Source: Bacteriovoracaceae bacterium
GTDB taxonomy: Bacteria; Bdellovibrionota; Bacteriovoracia; Bacteriovoracales; Bacteriovoracaceae
Direction: 5' to 3'
DNA length: 64,000 bases
Assembly (NCBI GenBank): GCA_023137315.1
Contig: JAGLPP010000027.1
Coordinates: 1-64,000 of the forward strand
Under the pieces are notes generated by a model. The model made no database searches. It was not told the DNA's origin and was given only the letters and a program-made list of their open reading frames with translations. Each line of letters starts with the position of its first letter. Position 1 is the stretch's first letter. This document shows, piece after piece, positions 1 to 11,315 of the stretch. Made by a program: the position numbers and the translations under genes.

Positions 1-316
1 CTCCCATCTCACTAAAACCAGCACTAAAGACTATAAAGGCCTTAACATTGTTTTGAACGGCCAGCGTTTCGATATATCCTTTAACAAATTTAGCCGGAAG
101 AGCAATAATGGCCATTTCAACATTTGGCAAATCCTGTGGAGTCGCTACAGAATTAATTCCTTGAACCTCTTTTTCCCTGGGATTTATTACATGCAAATTA
201 CCTTGAAAGTTTCCTTTCAGGATATTGTGTAAAATTTTTCCTCCAATCTTGGAAATATCGTTGGAGCCCCCAACAATAACGATGGATTTAGGATTAATTA
301 GTTCGTTATTGATCAT
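1..316 (-). CDS. ADP-forming acyl-CoA (acetyl-CoA) synthetase, N-terminal part (cut by window edge)
   Basis: Only the first ~105 codons are in the window. Translation of the minus strand from the ATG at 314-316 gives a CoA-binding Rossmann domain: an I-V-I-V-G-G-S-N-D motif near residue 12, then G-G-K-I-L-H-N-I-L, then A-I-I-A-L-P-A near residue 70 and F-S-A-G-F near residue 100. This matches the CoA-binding domain of NDP-forming acyl-CoA synthetases (ACD/succinyl-CoA synthetase alpha-like), which convert acyl-CoA + ADP + Pi to acid + ATP. The ATG overlaps the end of the upstream indolepyruvate oxidoreductase gene by 11 nt, so the two are probably one transcript. Whether alpha and beta parts are fused cannot be seen. 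A simple CoA-binding protein remains possible. Confidence 0.75.
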   Translation of the reverse strand, partial: MINNELINPKSIVIVGGSNDISKIGGKILHNILKGNFQGNLHVINPREKEVQGINSVATPQDLPNVEMAIIALPAKFVKGYIETLAVQNNVKAFIVFSAGFSEMG

Positions 317-2846
317 ATTTCCTGCCTTCCTGGAACGCGATATAATTAGCAGATTTAATAGCTTCGTTGGGAGATACTGCCATTAATGACTCTATCCAGC
401 TATCCTCTGCAATCTTATCGAATGGAGATATGGTTGATAAAATTCCAAGAACCACTACATTGGCCGTTTTTCCCATGGTATCACCCAAATTGGAGGTGAT
501 CTGGTTGGCATCTATTTTGATTATCTTCAAATTAAGTTTTTTCAGTAGCTGCTCGATGGTTTGTATCGCAGGATACTCTTCTCTTTTTCCCCCCGGTGGC
601 AAAATCATCAATTGATTTAAAATAACGGTTCCACCTGGTTTTAGTAGATCCAGAAAACCTGGTCGAAGTATCTCACCACTTTCCATAGCAACTAAAACAT
701 CTGCGGTGGCTGGCGCCAGAATTGGGGAATACACTTTCCCACAACTAAAAGTAGAGATTACGGGACCACCAAGTTGAGCCATGCCATGAGTGTCCCCCTT
801 TACTATATGTGTTTGAGCGTAAGGTGTATTAAGTGCCAAAGTCGAAAGAACTTTTCCAAAAAAAAGATTTCCCTGACCACCAACTCCTCTGATCGCCAAA
901 CGGATGGAATCTGGTAAATCCAGATCAGTATTCTGGTCTTTGATCTTAACATCCATCTTGATACTGGCATTGGTTACCACTGGAACATGAGAAATCTTTT
1001 TAGTACTTTTTTCATTGGAGATAGTGCGAAAGGCCCCAAATGGACAAGAACTCAGACACACTTGTTGGGCAGATCCACAATTAGTACAGAGATCTGTGAA
1101 GTGTGGTACTTTTTCTTCATCCAGTTCAATTCCTGGACAGATGTTACAACTTCCACATTTACGACATTTCTCATAATCTATTTCCAGAGTTCTTTTTTTC
1201 TTTGAGTTCTCAACTTCTTGAATGCATTCCCCTTCAAGAATCAAGGTCGTATACTCTCCCGAACGGGCCAGCTCCAATGATTTTATAAGTTCATTCTTAA
1301 TTGACTTAATATCATAAGCGTTGACTACTTCAGTACGCTCGTTTTCAACGGCCACTGCTCTGCTTAGGTTAAACTTGTTACCACTTCCTTCCAAATTAGA
1401 TGGAGAGCTGGGGGCCGGTTGCCCCCCGGTCATGGCAGTAGTAAAATTATTTAAGATTACCTTGACCCCGGGAACATTTCGAAAAACAGCATTTCGGGTT
1501 GAATCAAGTCCGGAGTGGCATTCACAAGAATCACCAATAATACTTATCGTTTGGGATGCCATGTCTGGTTTTGACATTACAAATCCCTGCCTCATTGAAT
1601 CAGATGCTCCCATACATAAAACAGTATCCAGCGAATTCATAAAATATAACAGGGTTGAGCAACCAATATCTCCAAAGGAAGCATAGATCTTTTTTTGTTT
1701 CTTAAGTTTACCGACAACCAGGCCAAATGCTCTGTACGGACACCCTGGACAGATGGAGGGTGGACGGTTTAAAGGGGCAATAGATAAATTTTCAGGGTTA
1801 GCATTATATGTTAGATCAAGCTGCTTTGACAGGTATTCACAAATTAACTCGGGAGTCCAGTTGGTTATGGTGCTATCCACGTCTTTCCCATTAATCTCAA
1901 CACCATTTAGTTTTATTCGATCCTGTAAAAATTGATCGCCATCTTCGAAGATAAACAATTTTCCCTTTATTTTATTGGCAAAATCCTTAATACGGTTGAT
2001 AGGGGCAGGACATGCCATCGCCAAGGAGAGAATGGATGGGGTTATTTTCAGTTTCAGCAGAGCTTCTTTAAGTATAATATCACTTTCACCACAAGTAATA
2101 ATTCCAATGTCATTATCGCCTTTGGTTTCTGTTATCAATTCCGACGAACCTTCCAGCCATTCTTTAATTTGAGGAATTCTAACCTGAGTGGCCTGGTTAT
2201 AATTTTGGCGAGCGATCGGAGGTAAAAGCATCCAGTCCTTTAAATTCCCTGGAATCTCCCGTGGGGTCACCTCTCTCGGGGTTTTCGTGGTCACTAATCC
2301 CTCTGAATGGGCCAATATTCCCGATGCCAAAACAATAACTGGAGTATTAAATTTCTTACTTATATCTGCTGCTGTCCATGCGATATCATACATTTCCTGA
2401 TGGTTTCTTGGTTCCAGAACTGGAAGTCTGGCAGAGGCAAAGAAATATCTGACATCTATAACATGTTGAGTGCTTGATGGCACATAATCAGACGCTACAA
2501 ATATTACCAGTGCTCCTGCTTTCCCTGTATAAAAAGCAGAAGTTGAAATCGCATCTCCCGCTTGAAAAATCCCGGGTATTTTCATCGTAACCACAGAATC
2601 GTATCCGGCCAGGGAGTGTCCTACTGCCACAGCAGTGGCCACGGCTTCATTGACGGACCATCCTACTTGAATTTTGTCCTGAACTTTGGCCAATGATTTA
2701 TCAATAACTTCTGTACTTGGAGTTCCTGGATATCCATCAGCAGCATGAAACCCTGCGTGCACAACACCCAAGGCAAACGCTGCATTTCCCTGTAATATAA
2801 ACTTTGACTCAGGGACTGCTTCTGTCATTTTTCTGAATTTATCCAT
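306..2846 (-). CDS. iorA: indolepyruvate:ferredoxin oxidoreductase, fused alpha and beta subunits
   Basis: Oxidatively decarboxylates aryl-pyruvates (from transaminated aromatic amino acids) to aryl-acetyl-CoA, reducing ferredoxin. About 846 aa. Residues ~1-350 are the pyrimidine-binding domain (G-Y-P-G-T-P-S-T-E near 40; NEA near 67). Residues ~365-545 are the TPP domain (CPGCPYR, GDIGC, MGASDSMRQG, GDS..., TAMTGGQPAPS). Residues ~558-605 carry two [4Fe-4S] motifs. Residues ~648-847 are the IorB-like gamma domain (RGVGGQG, TH.V.KGDTHGMAQLGG). Alpha and beta are usually separate genes; here they are one ORF. I chose the ATG at 2846 over the GTG at 2849 because GGAG (2854-2857) lies 7 nt upstream. 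The second Fe-S motif has unusual spacing. The downstream acyl-CoA synthetase would harvest the product's thioester as ATP. Confidence 0.9.
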   Translation of the reverse strand: MDKFRKMTEAVPESKFILQGNAAFALGVVHAGFHAADGYPGTPSTEVIDKSLAKVQDKIQVGWSVNEAVATAVAVGHSLAGYDSVVTMKIPGIFQAGDAISTSAFYTGKAGALVIFVASDYVPSSTQHVIDVRYFFASARLPVLEPRNHQEMYDIAWTAADISKKFNTPVIVLASGILAHSEGLVTTKTPREVTPREIPGNLKDWMLLPPIARQNYNQATQVRIPQIKEWLEGSSELITETKGDNDIGIITCGESDIILKEALLKLKITPSILSLAMACPAPINRIKDFANKIKGKLFIFEDGDQFLQDRIKLNGVEINGKDVDSTITNWTPELICEYLSKQLDLTYNANPENLSIAPLNRPPSICPGCPYRAFGLVVGKLKKQKKIYASFGDIGCSTLLYFMNSLDTVLCMGASDSMRQGFVMSKPDMASQTISIIGDSCECHSGLDSTRNAVFRNVPGVKVILNNFTTAMTGGQPAPSSPSNLEGSGNKFNLSRAVAVENERTEVVNAYDIKSIKNELIKSLELARSGEYTTLILEGECIQEVENSKKKRTLEIDYEKCRKCGSCNICPGIELDEEKVPHFTDLCTNCGSAQQVCLSSCPFGAFRTISNEKSTKKISHVPVVTNASIKMDVKIKDQNTDLDLPDSIRLAIRGVGGQGNLFFGKVLSTLALNTPYAQTHIVKGDTHGMAQLGGPVISTFSCGKVYSPILAPATADVLVAMESGEILRPGFLDLLKPGGTVILNQLMILPPGGKREEYPAIQTIEQLLKKLNLKIIKIDANQITSNLGDTMGKTANVVVLGILSTISPFDKIAEDSWIESLMAVSPNEAIKSANYIAFQEGRKYDQ

Positions 2847-2911
2847 CACAATTCTCCGATAAATAAATGGAGGAAATTCATTAAAATACCCATTATTTTA
2901 ACGATTTACCA

Positions 2912-2927
2912 CAACCAGTACTGGTTG
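2912..2927. promoter_or_regulatory. 16-bp perfect palindrome upstream of the oxidoreductase operon
   Basis: CAACCAGT followed directly by ACTGGTTG, a perfect dyad with no spacer, 66 bp upstream of the iorA start. Its size and position fit a dimeric repressor or activator site controlling the minus-strand operon. No regulator gene is adjacent. Function is inferred from symmetry only. Confidence 0.4.
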
Positions 2928-2987
2928 AACATCGAATAAGTAAAAATGAAATAACAAACACTTATTCATTGTATATTGTTATCACCC

Positions 2988-3260
2988 ATGGCTACACACT
3001 GCATCAACAGACTTCAGGATAAGGAAGGTACGACCTGGGAATTATTAATAGTTCCCATCCGTTGAAGCTACAAGAAATGAGTGAATTAAGGAAACTTGAT
3101 TGCAAAAAAGACAATCAACCTGTTGCAGATGGTATTAGTGTTGAATGTTTAATAACCGGTTATGGTGGATTTGATTTCTCCAACAGATGGGATCTTATTA
3201 TATGTTGATCTTGATGAATATGGGGATATCGAAACCACTCTTGATATTATATGGAACTAA
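2988..3260 (+). pseudogene. decayed small ORF of unknown function
   Basis: An ATG at 2988 opens a 25-codon frame ending at 3065. A second frame covers roughly 3018-3207 and the first frame resumes from about 3186 to a TAA at 3258-3260. Joined, the pieces give about 90 residues of normal-looking protein (a segment ending G-Y-G-G-F-D-F-S-N-R, then W-D-G-I-L-L-Y-V-D-L-D-E-Y-G-D). Two compensating frameshifts would restore one product. There is no Shine-Dalgarno. I do not recognise the family. It may instead be non-coding spacer; the aspartate- and aromatic-rich end is the main argument for a relic gene. Confidence 0.3.
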
Positions 3261-3408
3261 TTAAAAATATAACTTTATGACTTCAAACTTATTACATATT
3301 CCACAGTAGGATACCTTCACACCTTTTAATATTTAAATAATATCTATTTACCCACGTAAATAACTTATTATTTACCATTATTTGCGAATTTTAAGTTGCA
3401 TAATTGTG

Positions 3409-5688
<2,280 letters not shown>

Positions 5689-5691
5689 ACC

Positions 5692-7464
5692 ATGAAAAAA
5701 CTTGCTTTCAGTTTATTTGGCTGTTTATGTTTTTTATTCCTGCTCTCTTGCTCCAAAGCTCCAAATAACAAGGTTATATTGCGTCTTGATGGAGGTTGGT
5801 ATATTCCACCGGCTTTTCATGGAAATCCTTATGCGCCAGGAGGAGATGGAACTCACATGCATTTTATTTGGAATCGCCTGTTTCTTTTGGTACCTGCAAC
5901 CGATCAAAATATTCCACGTTTAGGTTTGTCCCATAATATTTCCTCCGACCGTCGCGTATTAACAATTAAACTGAGAAAAGGGGTCTTATGGCATGATGAA
6001 ACTCCTTTTACGGCCAAGGATGTCAAGGCCTCCATATTAATCAAGTATGCCGGAGGCTGGGGGGATATTATCAGAAGAATCAAGACTCCTGATGATTACA
6101 CTGTAATATTTGAGATGCGTGAGCAAATTGGCGCAATTGATGAAAAGATTATTTTTAACGATAGAATCATGGCCCCTTATCATATTTTCGGAAAAATAAC
6201 AGACCGTATAGAAAAGATCATGGAGGAAGATGATCGAAAAATGACAGGGCCACAAAAAGAAAAAAGTGCGGCTATTTTTGAAAAAAAAGCTGAGATTATG
6301 CAGGAGATTTACTCCTTCAGACCATCTGTACCTATTGGCACCGGTCCTTTTAAATTCTCTTTTGTCACAGGATCTGATTTTGGATTAAAAAAATTTAAAA
6401 AAGGATTTGAGGCCAAAAAGATTTCAATAGATGAGATTAGAATCTTAAAAAATGTTAGCAATGATATTACCTGGGCTTATCTGATAGGAGGAGCAATTGA
6501 TGTTACTCATCCTGCAACATTACAGGATGTAACCGAGCAAATTCTTAAATTAAATCCCAAAACCCGTTTGATTTTACCTTCTGATTATGGAGAGTTTGGC
6601 TTTGTTTTTAATACCAAAAAATATCCTCTTTCGGATATTAGATTTCGTAAGGCCCTGGCCTATGGGGTTAAAAAGGATAACATTCGTCTGATCTCCTACT
6701 ACTATTCCAAAACGGTAAGTAATTATAACACCGGGGTTTTACACTCATTAAGTGATCGTTGGTTGGATAAGAGTGATTTGGACAAAATGACCTCTTATGA
6801 TTACAACCCTGAAAAGACTCACCAGATATTAAAAGAGATGGGGTTTTCAATAGATAAGGAGGGGTTTTATCTTAAACCGAACGGGCTTCCTCTAAAGCTG
6901 ACCATTGCTGGTTTTGCAGGAAGATCGGATTGGGTATTGGGCTGTGAAGGATTGGTTAGTCAGCTTAGAAAATTACATATCAGAGCTGAGATAAAAACCT
7001 ATGAAGGAGCTCTATTTCATCAAAGACTGGCTGCAAATAAATTTGATATCGCTGCTAATTTTGGGGCGGATTACAGGGCCTATGCTCATCCTTTAACCAC
7101 TTTTGAGCGCTATTTTGGCAATGGTGCATATATAAAAAGTGCCAGTGGTATGCCTGATCAAGTAAAATATCACGATGGAACCACACTCTCTTTTAAAAAA
7201 GAGTTGCATGTTTTGAATAAGGCACGCGAACCTGGTTTAATAAAAAAAACGGTCGGAAAGTTAGCCTGGGCAGCTAATGAGTATCTTCCTTTTCTGTCAA
7301 TCTACGAAAAGAATTTAATGATTTTTGTAGTAGATGGAAAAAGAGTTAAAGGATGGCCTTCACCTGAGGATCCTATCTGGTCAGCAAGCTCTGCTGGAAT
7401 GGAGTCAGTCTTTGCTTATTTGATTTCAACCGGAATTGTAAGAAGCGTAAAGGAATACAGGTGA
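5692..7464 (+). CDS. ABC importer substrate-binding lipoprotein, family 5 (peptide/oligosaccharide type)
   Basis: A 590-aa lipoprotein: lipobox L-L-S-C with Cys20 after a hydrophobic signal. The mature part has the SBP_bac_5 pattern: L-x-x-x-I-S-S-D-R-R-V-L-T-I-K-L-R-K-G-V-L-W-H-D near residue 80-105 and T-A-K-D-V-K near 107. It binds its ligand in the periplasm for the permeases encoded next. Family-5 proteins bind peptides, nickel, opines or oligosaccharides; the sequence alone does not say which. Spacing of 3 nt to icd and 4 nt to the first permease indicates tight coupling. The adjacent GH130 gene makes manno-/gluco-oligosaccharides a possible ligand. Confidence 0.88.
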   Translation: MKKLAFSLFGCLCFLFLLSCSKAPNNKVILRLDGGWYIPPAFHGNPYAPGGDGTHMHFIWNRLFLLVPATDQNIPRLGLSHNISSDRRVLTIKLRKGVLWHDETPFTAKDVKASILIKYAGGWGDIIRRIKTPDDYTVIFEMREQIGAIDEKIIFNDRIMAPYHIFGKITDRIEKIMEEDDRKMTGPQKEKSAAIFEKKAEIMQEIYSFRPSVPIGTGPFKFSFVTGSDFGLKKFKKGFEAKKISIDEIRILKNVSNDITWAYLIGGAIDVTHPATLQDVTEQILKLNPKTRLILPSDYGEFGFVFNTKKYPLSDIRFRKALAYGVKKDNIRLISYYYSKTVSNYNTGVLHSLSDRWLDKSDLDKMTSYDYNPEKTHQILKEMGFSIDKEGFYLKPNGLPLKLTIAGFAGRSDWVLGCEGLVSQLRKLHIRAEIKTYEGALFHQRLAANKFDIAANFGADYRAYAHPLTTFERYFGNGAYIKSASGMPDQVKYHDGTTLSFKKELHVLNKAREPGLIKKTVGKLAWAANEYLPFLSIYEKNLMIFVVDGKRVKGWPSPEDPIWSASSAGMESVFAYLISTGIVRSVKEYR

Positions 7465-7468
7465 GATA

Positions 7469-8455
7469 GTGAAAAAAAAGTATAAAAAATATTTCTCATC
7501 TGCGATTACCATTTTTGTAGCGATTATTATCTCCTTTTATCTGGTCAGGAGTATGCCGGGTGATTTTATTCATTTGCGTGCGACCGAGATTCAATTGCAG
7601 CAAAGTTTAACCTATGAGACAGCATATAATATTGCCAAAAGACAATATAACTACGATCCTTCCGTTCCGATCTATAAACAGTTTATTGGTTATGTAGGAG
7701 GATTGGCCCATGGGAATCTGGGGCAATCAGTAATTTTAAGGATTCCAGTAACTGATATTATTAGAAAGGCTTTGCCGTGGACCATCTTTTTATGTTCAGT
7801 TTCACTCTTCATCAGTTTTTTATTGGGATCAATTATTGGACTGTTTGTCTCTTTTCGTTCACGTATTAGATGGTTGGATTCAACTGTATCGTTTGCTGCG
7901 GCATTATCGCAATCGATACCTGATTTTATTATAGCACTTCTTCTAATAGTTATATTGGCCATCAATATTCAGCTTTTTCCGCTACGCGGGGCCTATGATG
8001 TTGACACCGTCCCGGGATTTAATATTCCATTTATTTTGGGAGTTTTGTATCATGCCGTTTTACCGGTAATGAGTTACGTAATCAGTACCATAGGTGCCTG
8101 GACGCTGACCATGAAAGCATCTGCATCCACTGTTTTGTCGGAAGATTATATCAATGTTGCCAAGGCCAAGGGACTTCGTGACAAAAGAATTCTTTCTAAA
8201 TATATAGGAAAAAATGCAGTAATACCTCTGGTTCCCGGACTTGCCATCTCGTTTGCCATGATGCTGAGTAGTTCATTATTTATTGAAAACATTTTTAGCT
8301 ACCCTGGAATCGGATACTTCTTTGGATTCTCCATCGGTAATCGTGATTTTACCTTGCTGCAAGGAATTCTTTTAATATCAATTGTGATGATTGTTATATC
8401 AAACCATGTGGCTGACAAAGTGCATGAATGGTTGGATCCCAGAATTGATTTGTAA
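7469..8455 (+). CDS. ABC importer permease, DppB/OppB family
   Basis: A 328-aa inner-membrane protein with an N-terminal anchor (F-x-V-R-S-M-P-G-D, residues ~20-32), the periplasmic segment P-I-Y-K-Q-F-x-x-Y-V-G-G-L-x-x-G-N-L-G-Q-S typical of DppB, and about five further membrane segments. The cytoplasmic EAA-type loop reads D-Y-I-N-V-A-K-A-K-G-L-R near residue 225 and contacts the ATPases. The start is GTG (7469); no ATG fits as well. It is the third gene of the icd-importer run. Confidence 0.9.
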   Translation: MKKKYKKYFSSAITIFVAIIISFYLVRSMPGDFIHLRATEIQLQQSLTYETAYNIAKRQYNYDPSVPIYKQFIGYVGGLAHGNLGQSVILRIPVTDIIRKALPWTIFLCSVSLFISFLLGSIIGLFVSFRSRIRWLDSTVSFAAALSQSIPDFIIALLLIVILAINIQLFPLRGAYDVDTVPGFNIPFILGVLYHAVLPVMSYVISTIGAWTLTMKASASTVLSEDYINVAKAKGLRDKRILSKYIGKNAVIPLVPGLAISFAMMLSSSLFIENIFSYPGIGYFFGFSIGNRDFTLLQGILLISIVMIVISNHVADKVHEWLDPRIDL

Positions 8456-8464
8456 GAGGTTAAT

Positions 8465-9328
8465 ATGAAGTTGATAGACTCGTTGACCAGTAGATATAAA
8501 ATTTTAACCCATAATAATCGTGCATTTTTTGGGTTTTTAATTTTGATTCTGTATTTTTTAATGGCAACCATCGGCCCACACCTGGTCTCACTGGATAATA
8601 TCATTGATTATGCCGGAAGATATCAAGGAATCTCCTTACAACACTGGCTGGGAACTGATTATGCCGGAAGAGATACTTTTTCTCAAATTGTTCACGGATC
8701 AACTGACGTAATGTTGATTGCTTTTAGTACTGCATTCTTCGCTACTTTTATGGCAATTATTATCGGCATTTTTTCAGGACTAAAAGGTGGAAGAATTGAT
8801 GCCTTTATTATGAAGATAGTTGATATCCTTTTGACCTTGCCTCAATTCCCTATTATGGCGATCTTTGCAGGTATCTTTACCATCAAGGATTCTATTACCT
8901 TTGGAATACTTTTGGCCTGTTTTTCCTGGGCCCCGCTTTCCAGGGGAATAAGGAGTCAGGTTCTATCTATAAAGAACAAGGAGTTTATCGAAGTTTGCCA
9001 TATAATGAATATGTCGACCTTTCATATTATCTTTAAGGAGCTTTTACCAAACATGATTCCCTTTATATCCATTAACTTTATTCACATTGCTAAAAACGCT
9101 ATTATCGCCAGCGTGGGTATTATGCTTTTAGGAATTGTACCACTTTCAGTTACCAACTGGGGTATGATGATTAATATCGCCACTAAACAAGTAGGTGCAA
9201 TCTACGTGCCCCACGCATTGCCATACCTTCTGTCACCCATCTTTTTTATTGTAGTTTTTCAGTTTGCACTAATAAACTTTGCTTCCGGGGTGGAAGAACT
9301 TTTCGACCCTAGATCCCGGGGTAGGTAA
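8465..9328 (+). CDS. ABC importer permease, DppC/OppC family
   Basis: A 287-aa membrane protein. After a first membrane segment comes the DppC signature W-L-G-T-D-Y-A-G-R-D-T-F-S-Q-I near residue 58-75, then about five membrane helices and an EAA-like loop (E-F-I-E-V-C-H-I-M-N-M near residue 175). The C-terminus ends in F-D-P-R-S-R-G-R, as is usual for the family. The preceding spacer carries AGAGGTTAAT as a ribosome-binding site. It forms the transmembrane channel with the preceding permease. Confidence 0.9.
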   Translation: MKLIDSLTSRYKILTHNNRAFFGFLILILYFLMATIGPHLVSLDNIIDYAGRYQGISLQHWLGTDYAGRDTFSQIVHGSTDVMLIAFSTAFFATFMAIIIGIFSGLKGGRIDAFIMKIVDILLTLPQFPIMAIFAGIFTIKDSITFGILLACFSWAPLSRGIRSQVLSIKNKEFIEVCHIMNMSTFHIIFKELLPNMIPFISINFIHIAKNAIIASVGIMLLGIVPLSVTNWGMMINIATKQVGAIYVPHALPYLLSPIFFIVVFQFALINFASGVEELFDPRSRGR

Positions 9329-9331
9329 TAT

Positions 9332-10324
9332 ATGGAAAATATATTGGAAATTAAAAATCTTGATATCTCATATTCCACCCACAACGGGTTTTTGAAATCA
9401 GTTGATAATTTAAGTATTACTTTTGAAAAGGGAAAGGTTACGGGAGTTATAGGGGAGTCTGGTTGTGGAAAAACAACCATTATAAACTCTATTATGAAGA
9501 TTCTGCCGGCCAATGCTCAAATTGGAAAAAATTCGAGAATCATTTTCAAAGGCAATGATAAAAATCTTTTAACTATTCGAAAAGGGGAGTTGCAAGACTT
9601 TCGTTGGCGAAAAGCCTCGATGGTTTTTCAAGCGGCTCAAAATTCCTTGAATCCAACTCTTCAGATTTCAGAACAGTTAATGGATTCCATTTGGGATCAT
9701 GATAGTTCCATCTCTAAAAAAGATTGTATCAGAAAAACTGAAAAGCTATTACATATGGTTCGCTTAAATCCGGAGAGGGTGATGGATTCCTATCCTCACC
9801 AACTTTCCGGTGGTATGAGACAGAGAGTTATCATTGCCATGGCCCTGGTATTGGAACCGGAATTTATTATTCTGGATGAACCTACCACCGCTCTGGATGT
9901 TATTACTCAATCTTTTATTTTTGATATCCTGGTTGATCTCCAAAAGCAAAAAAATCTTAGCATGATTTTAATCACTCATGATCTGGCATCGGCAGCCAAG
10001 CTGGCACACAACATGGTAATTATGTATGGTGGAGAGTTGATGGAGGTGGCCCCTTCGATGAAACTTTTTAATAATCCTCTACACCCATATACCAAAGGAC
10101 TTTTAGGTGCCATTCCTTTTATTGATGGCGACATTATCACTAAAAAATCAATTGATGGTACTCCGCCTGATTTAATTAATAAACCGATTGGATGTATCTT
10201 TCAAGATCGTTGTCCGAAGGTATTTGACCGATGTAAAAAGGAACATCCAGAAATTAGAGACGTCCCGGGAAGTGATGGTAAAAGAAAAGTAGCATGTCAC
10301 TTGGAGGAGATTTTCAATGAATAA
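9332..10324 (+). CDS. ABC importer ATPase, DppD/OppD family
   Basis: A 330-aa cytoplasmic ATPase: Walker A G-E-S-G-C-G-K-T-T near residue 40, Q-loop M-V-F-Q-A, signature L-S-G-G-M-R-Q-R, Walker B F-I-I-L-D-E-P-T-T-A-L-D and switch histidine L-I-T-H-D. The C-terminal oligopeptide-importer tail contains a cysteine pattern (G-C-I-F-Q-D-R-C-P...C...C) that in this family can bind a [4Fe-4S] cluster. Its end overlaps the next ATPase gene by 8 nt. Confidence 0.92.
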   Translation: MENILEIKNLDISYSTHNGFLKSVDNLSITFEKGKVTGVIGESGCGKTTIINSIMKILPANAQIGKNSRIIFKGNDKNLLTIRKGELQDFRWRKASMVFQAAQNSLNPTLQISEQLMDSIWDHDSSISKKDCIRKTEKLLHMVRLNPERVMDSYPHQLSGGMRQRVIIAMALVLEPEFIILDEPTTALDVITQSFIFDILVDLQKQKNLSMILITHDLASAAKLAHNMVIMYGGELMEVAPSMKLFNNPLHPYTKGLLGAIPFIDGDIITKKSIDGTPPDLINKPIGCIFQDRCPKVFDRCKKEHPEIRDVPGSDGKRKVACHLEEIFNE

Positions 10325-11315
10325 ACAAAGCTCCTTGTTGAAACTGGAAAATATTAATATGTATTTCAAGCTGAAAAATGGCGATGAGCTACAAGCTTCT
10401 CATAATGTAAATTTAAAAATAGACAATGGAGAGATGGTCGTAGTGGTTGGAGAGTCGGGATGTGGTAAATCCACTGTTGGCAAAATGAGTCTTGGAGTTT
10501 TAAAACCCTCTTGTGGTACAATCTCTTTGGATGGACAGGATATATGGCAAAAAGGATTTAAGTGGCCCGCCAAATTAAGAACTGAAGTACAAGTAGTTCA
10601 TCAAGATTCATTTTCTAGTTTAAATCCTGTCAAAACCATTTTCCAAACACTCTCAGCACCACTTCTTAGACATAAATTGGTTAAAAACAAAAAAGAAGCG
10701 TTGGTAAAGATTAATGAACTTTTATATTCAGTTGATTTAACACCTGTAGAGTATTTTATTCATAAATACCCCTTTCAACTATCTGGAGGACAGCGACAAC
10801 GCGTCTCCATCATAAGGGCCACTATTTTAAAACCTAAACTGATTGTAGCTGATGAGCCGGTTTCCGCTGTCGATGCTTCATCAAGACTTTCCATTTTGGA
10901 TTTAATGAAAGGAATCAATAAAAAGCATGGCATTGCTTTTTTATATATTACTCATGATCTGGCGACTGCCCGATATTTTGCTCCCGAAGGAAGAATTGTA
11001 GTGATGTACCTGGGAAGGGTGGTGGAAACCGGGAAAATCAAAGACTGTATCTCTGGGCCAGCTCATCCCTATTTACAGGCACTCTTAACCGCTATCCCCC
11101 ATTCTGATCCACAAAAAGCAAAGGAGCCGATAAAGATCCCATTAAAATCTTTTGATATGCCAAAGGCCACACATCCGCCATCAGGTTGTGTTTTTAATCC
11201 ACGCTGTCTTTATGCCACTGATATATGCACTAAAGAAGTTCCACTATTGGAGAAGTATCGTGGAAGACAGATTGCATGTCATAATAAGGAAGATATTCCA
11301 GGATTTAAAAAGTGA
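10317..11315 (+). CDS. ABC importer ATPase, DppF/OppF family
   Basis: A 332-aa partner of the preceding ATPase. Walker A is G-E-S-G-C-G-K-S-T, the Q-loop V-V-H-Q-D, the signature L-S-G-G-Q-R-Q-R and Walker B L-I-V-A-D-E-P-V-S-A-V-D. The C-terminal cysteine tail (S-G-C-V-F-N-P-R-C...C...C) is also present. Five complete genes (binding protein, two permeases, two ATPases) make a whole importer. Its stop overlaps the GTG of a tiny membrane protein gene. Confidence 0.92.
   Translation: MNKQSSLLKLENINMYFKLKNGDELQASHNVNLKIDNGEMVVVVGESGCGKSTVGKMSLGVLKPSCGTISLDGQDIWQKGFKWPAKLRTEVQVVHQDSFSSLNPVKTIFQTLSAPLLRHKLVKNKKEALVKINELLYSVDLTPVEYFIHKYPFQLSGGQRQRVSIIRATILKPKLIVADEPVSAVDASSRLSILDLMKGINKKHGIAFLYITHDLATARYFAPEGRIVVMYLGRVVETGKIKDCISGPAHPYLQALLTAIPHSDPQKAKEPIKIPLKSFDMPKATHPPSGCVFNPRCLYATDICTKEVPLLEKYRGRQIACHNKEDIPGFKK

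Noticed and set aside
1321-1686. 121-codon plus-strand open frame inside the oxidoreductase gene
   Set aside because: Fully antisense to a well-recognised protein; no ribosome-binding site or family sequence.
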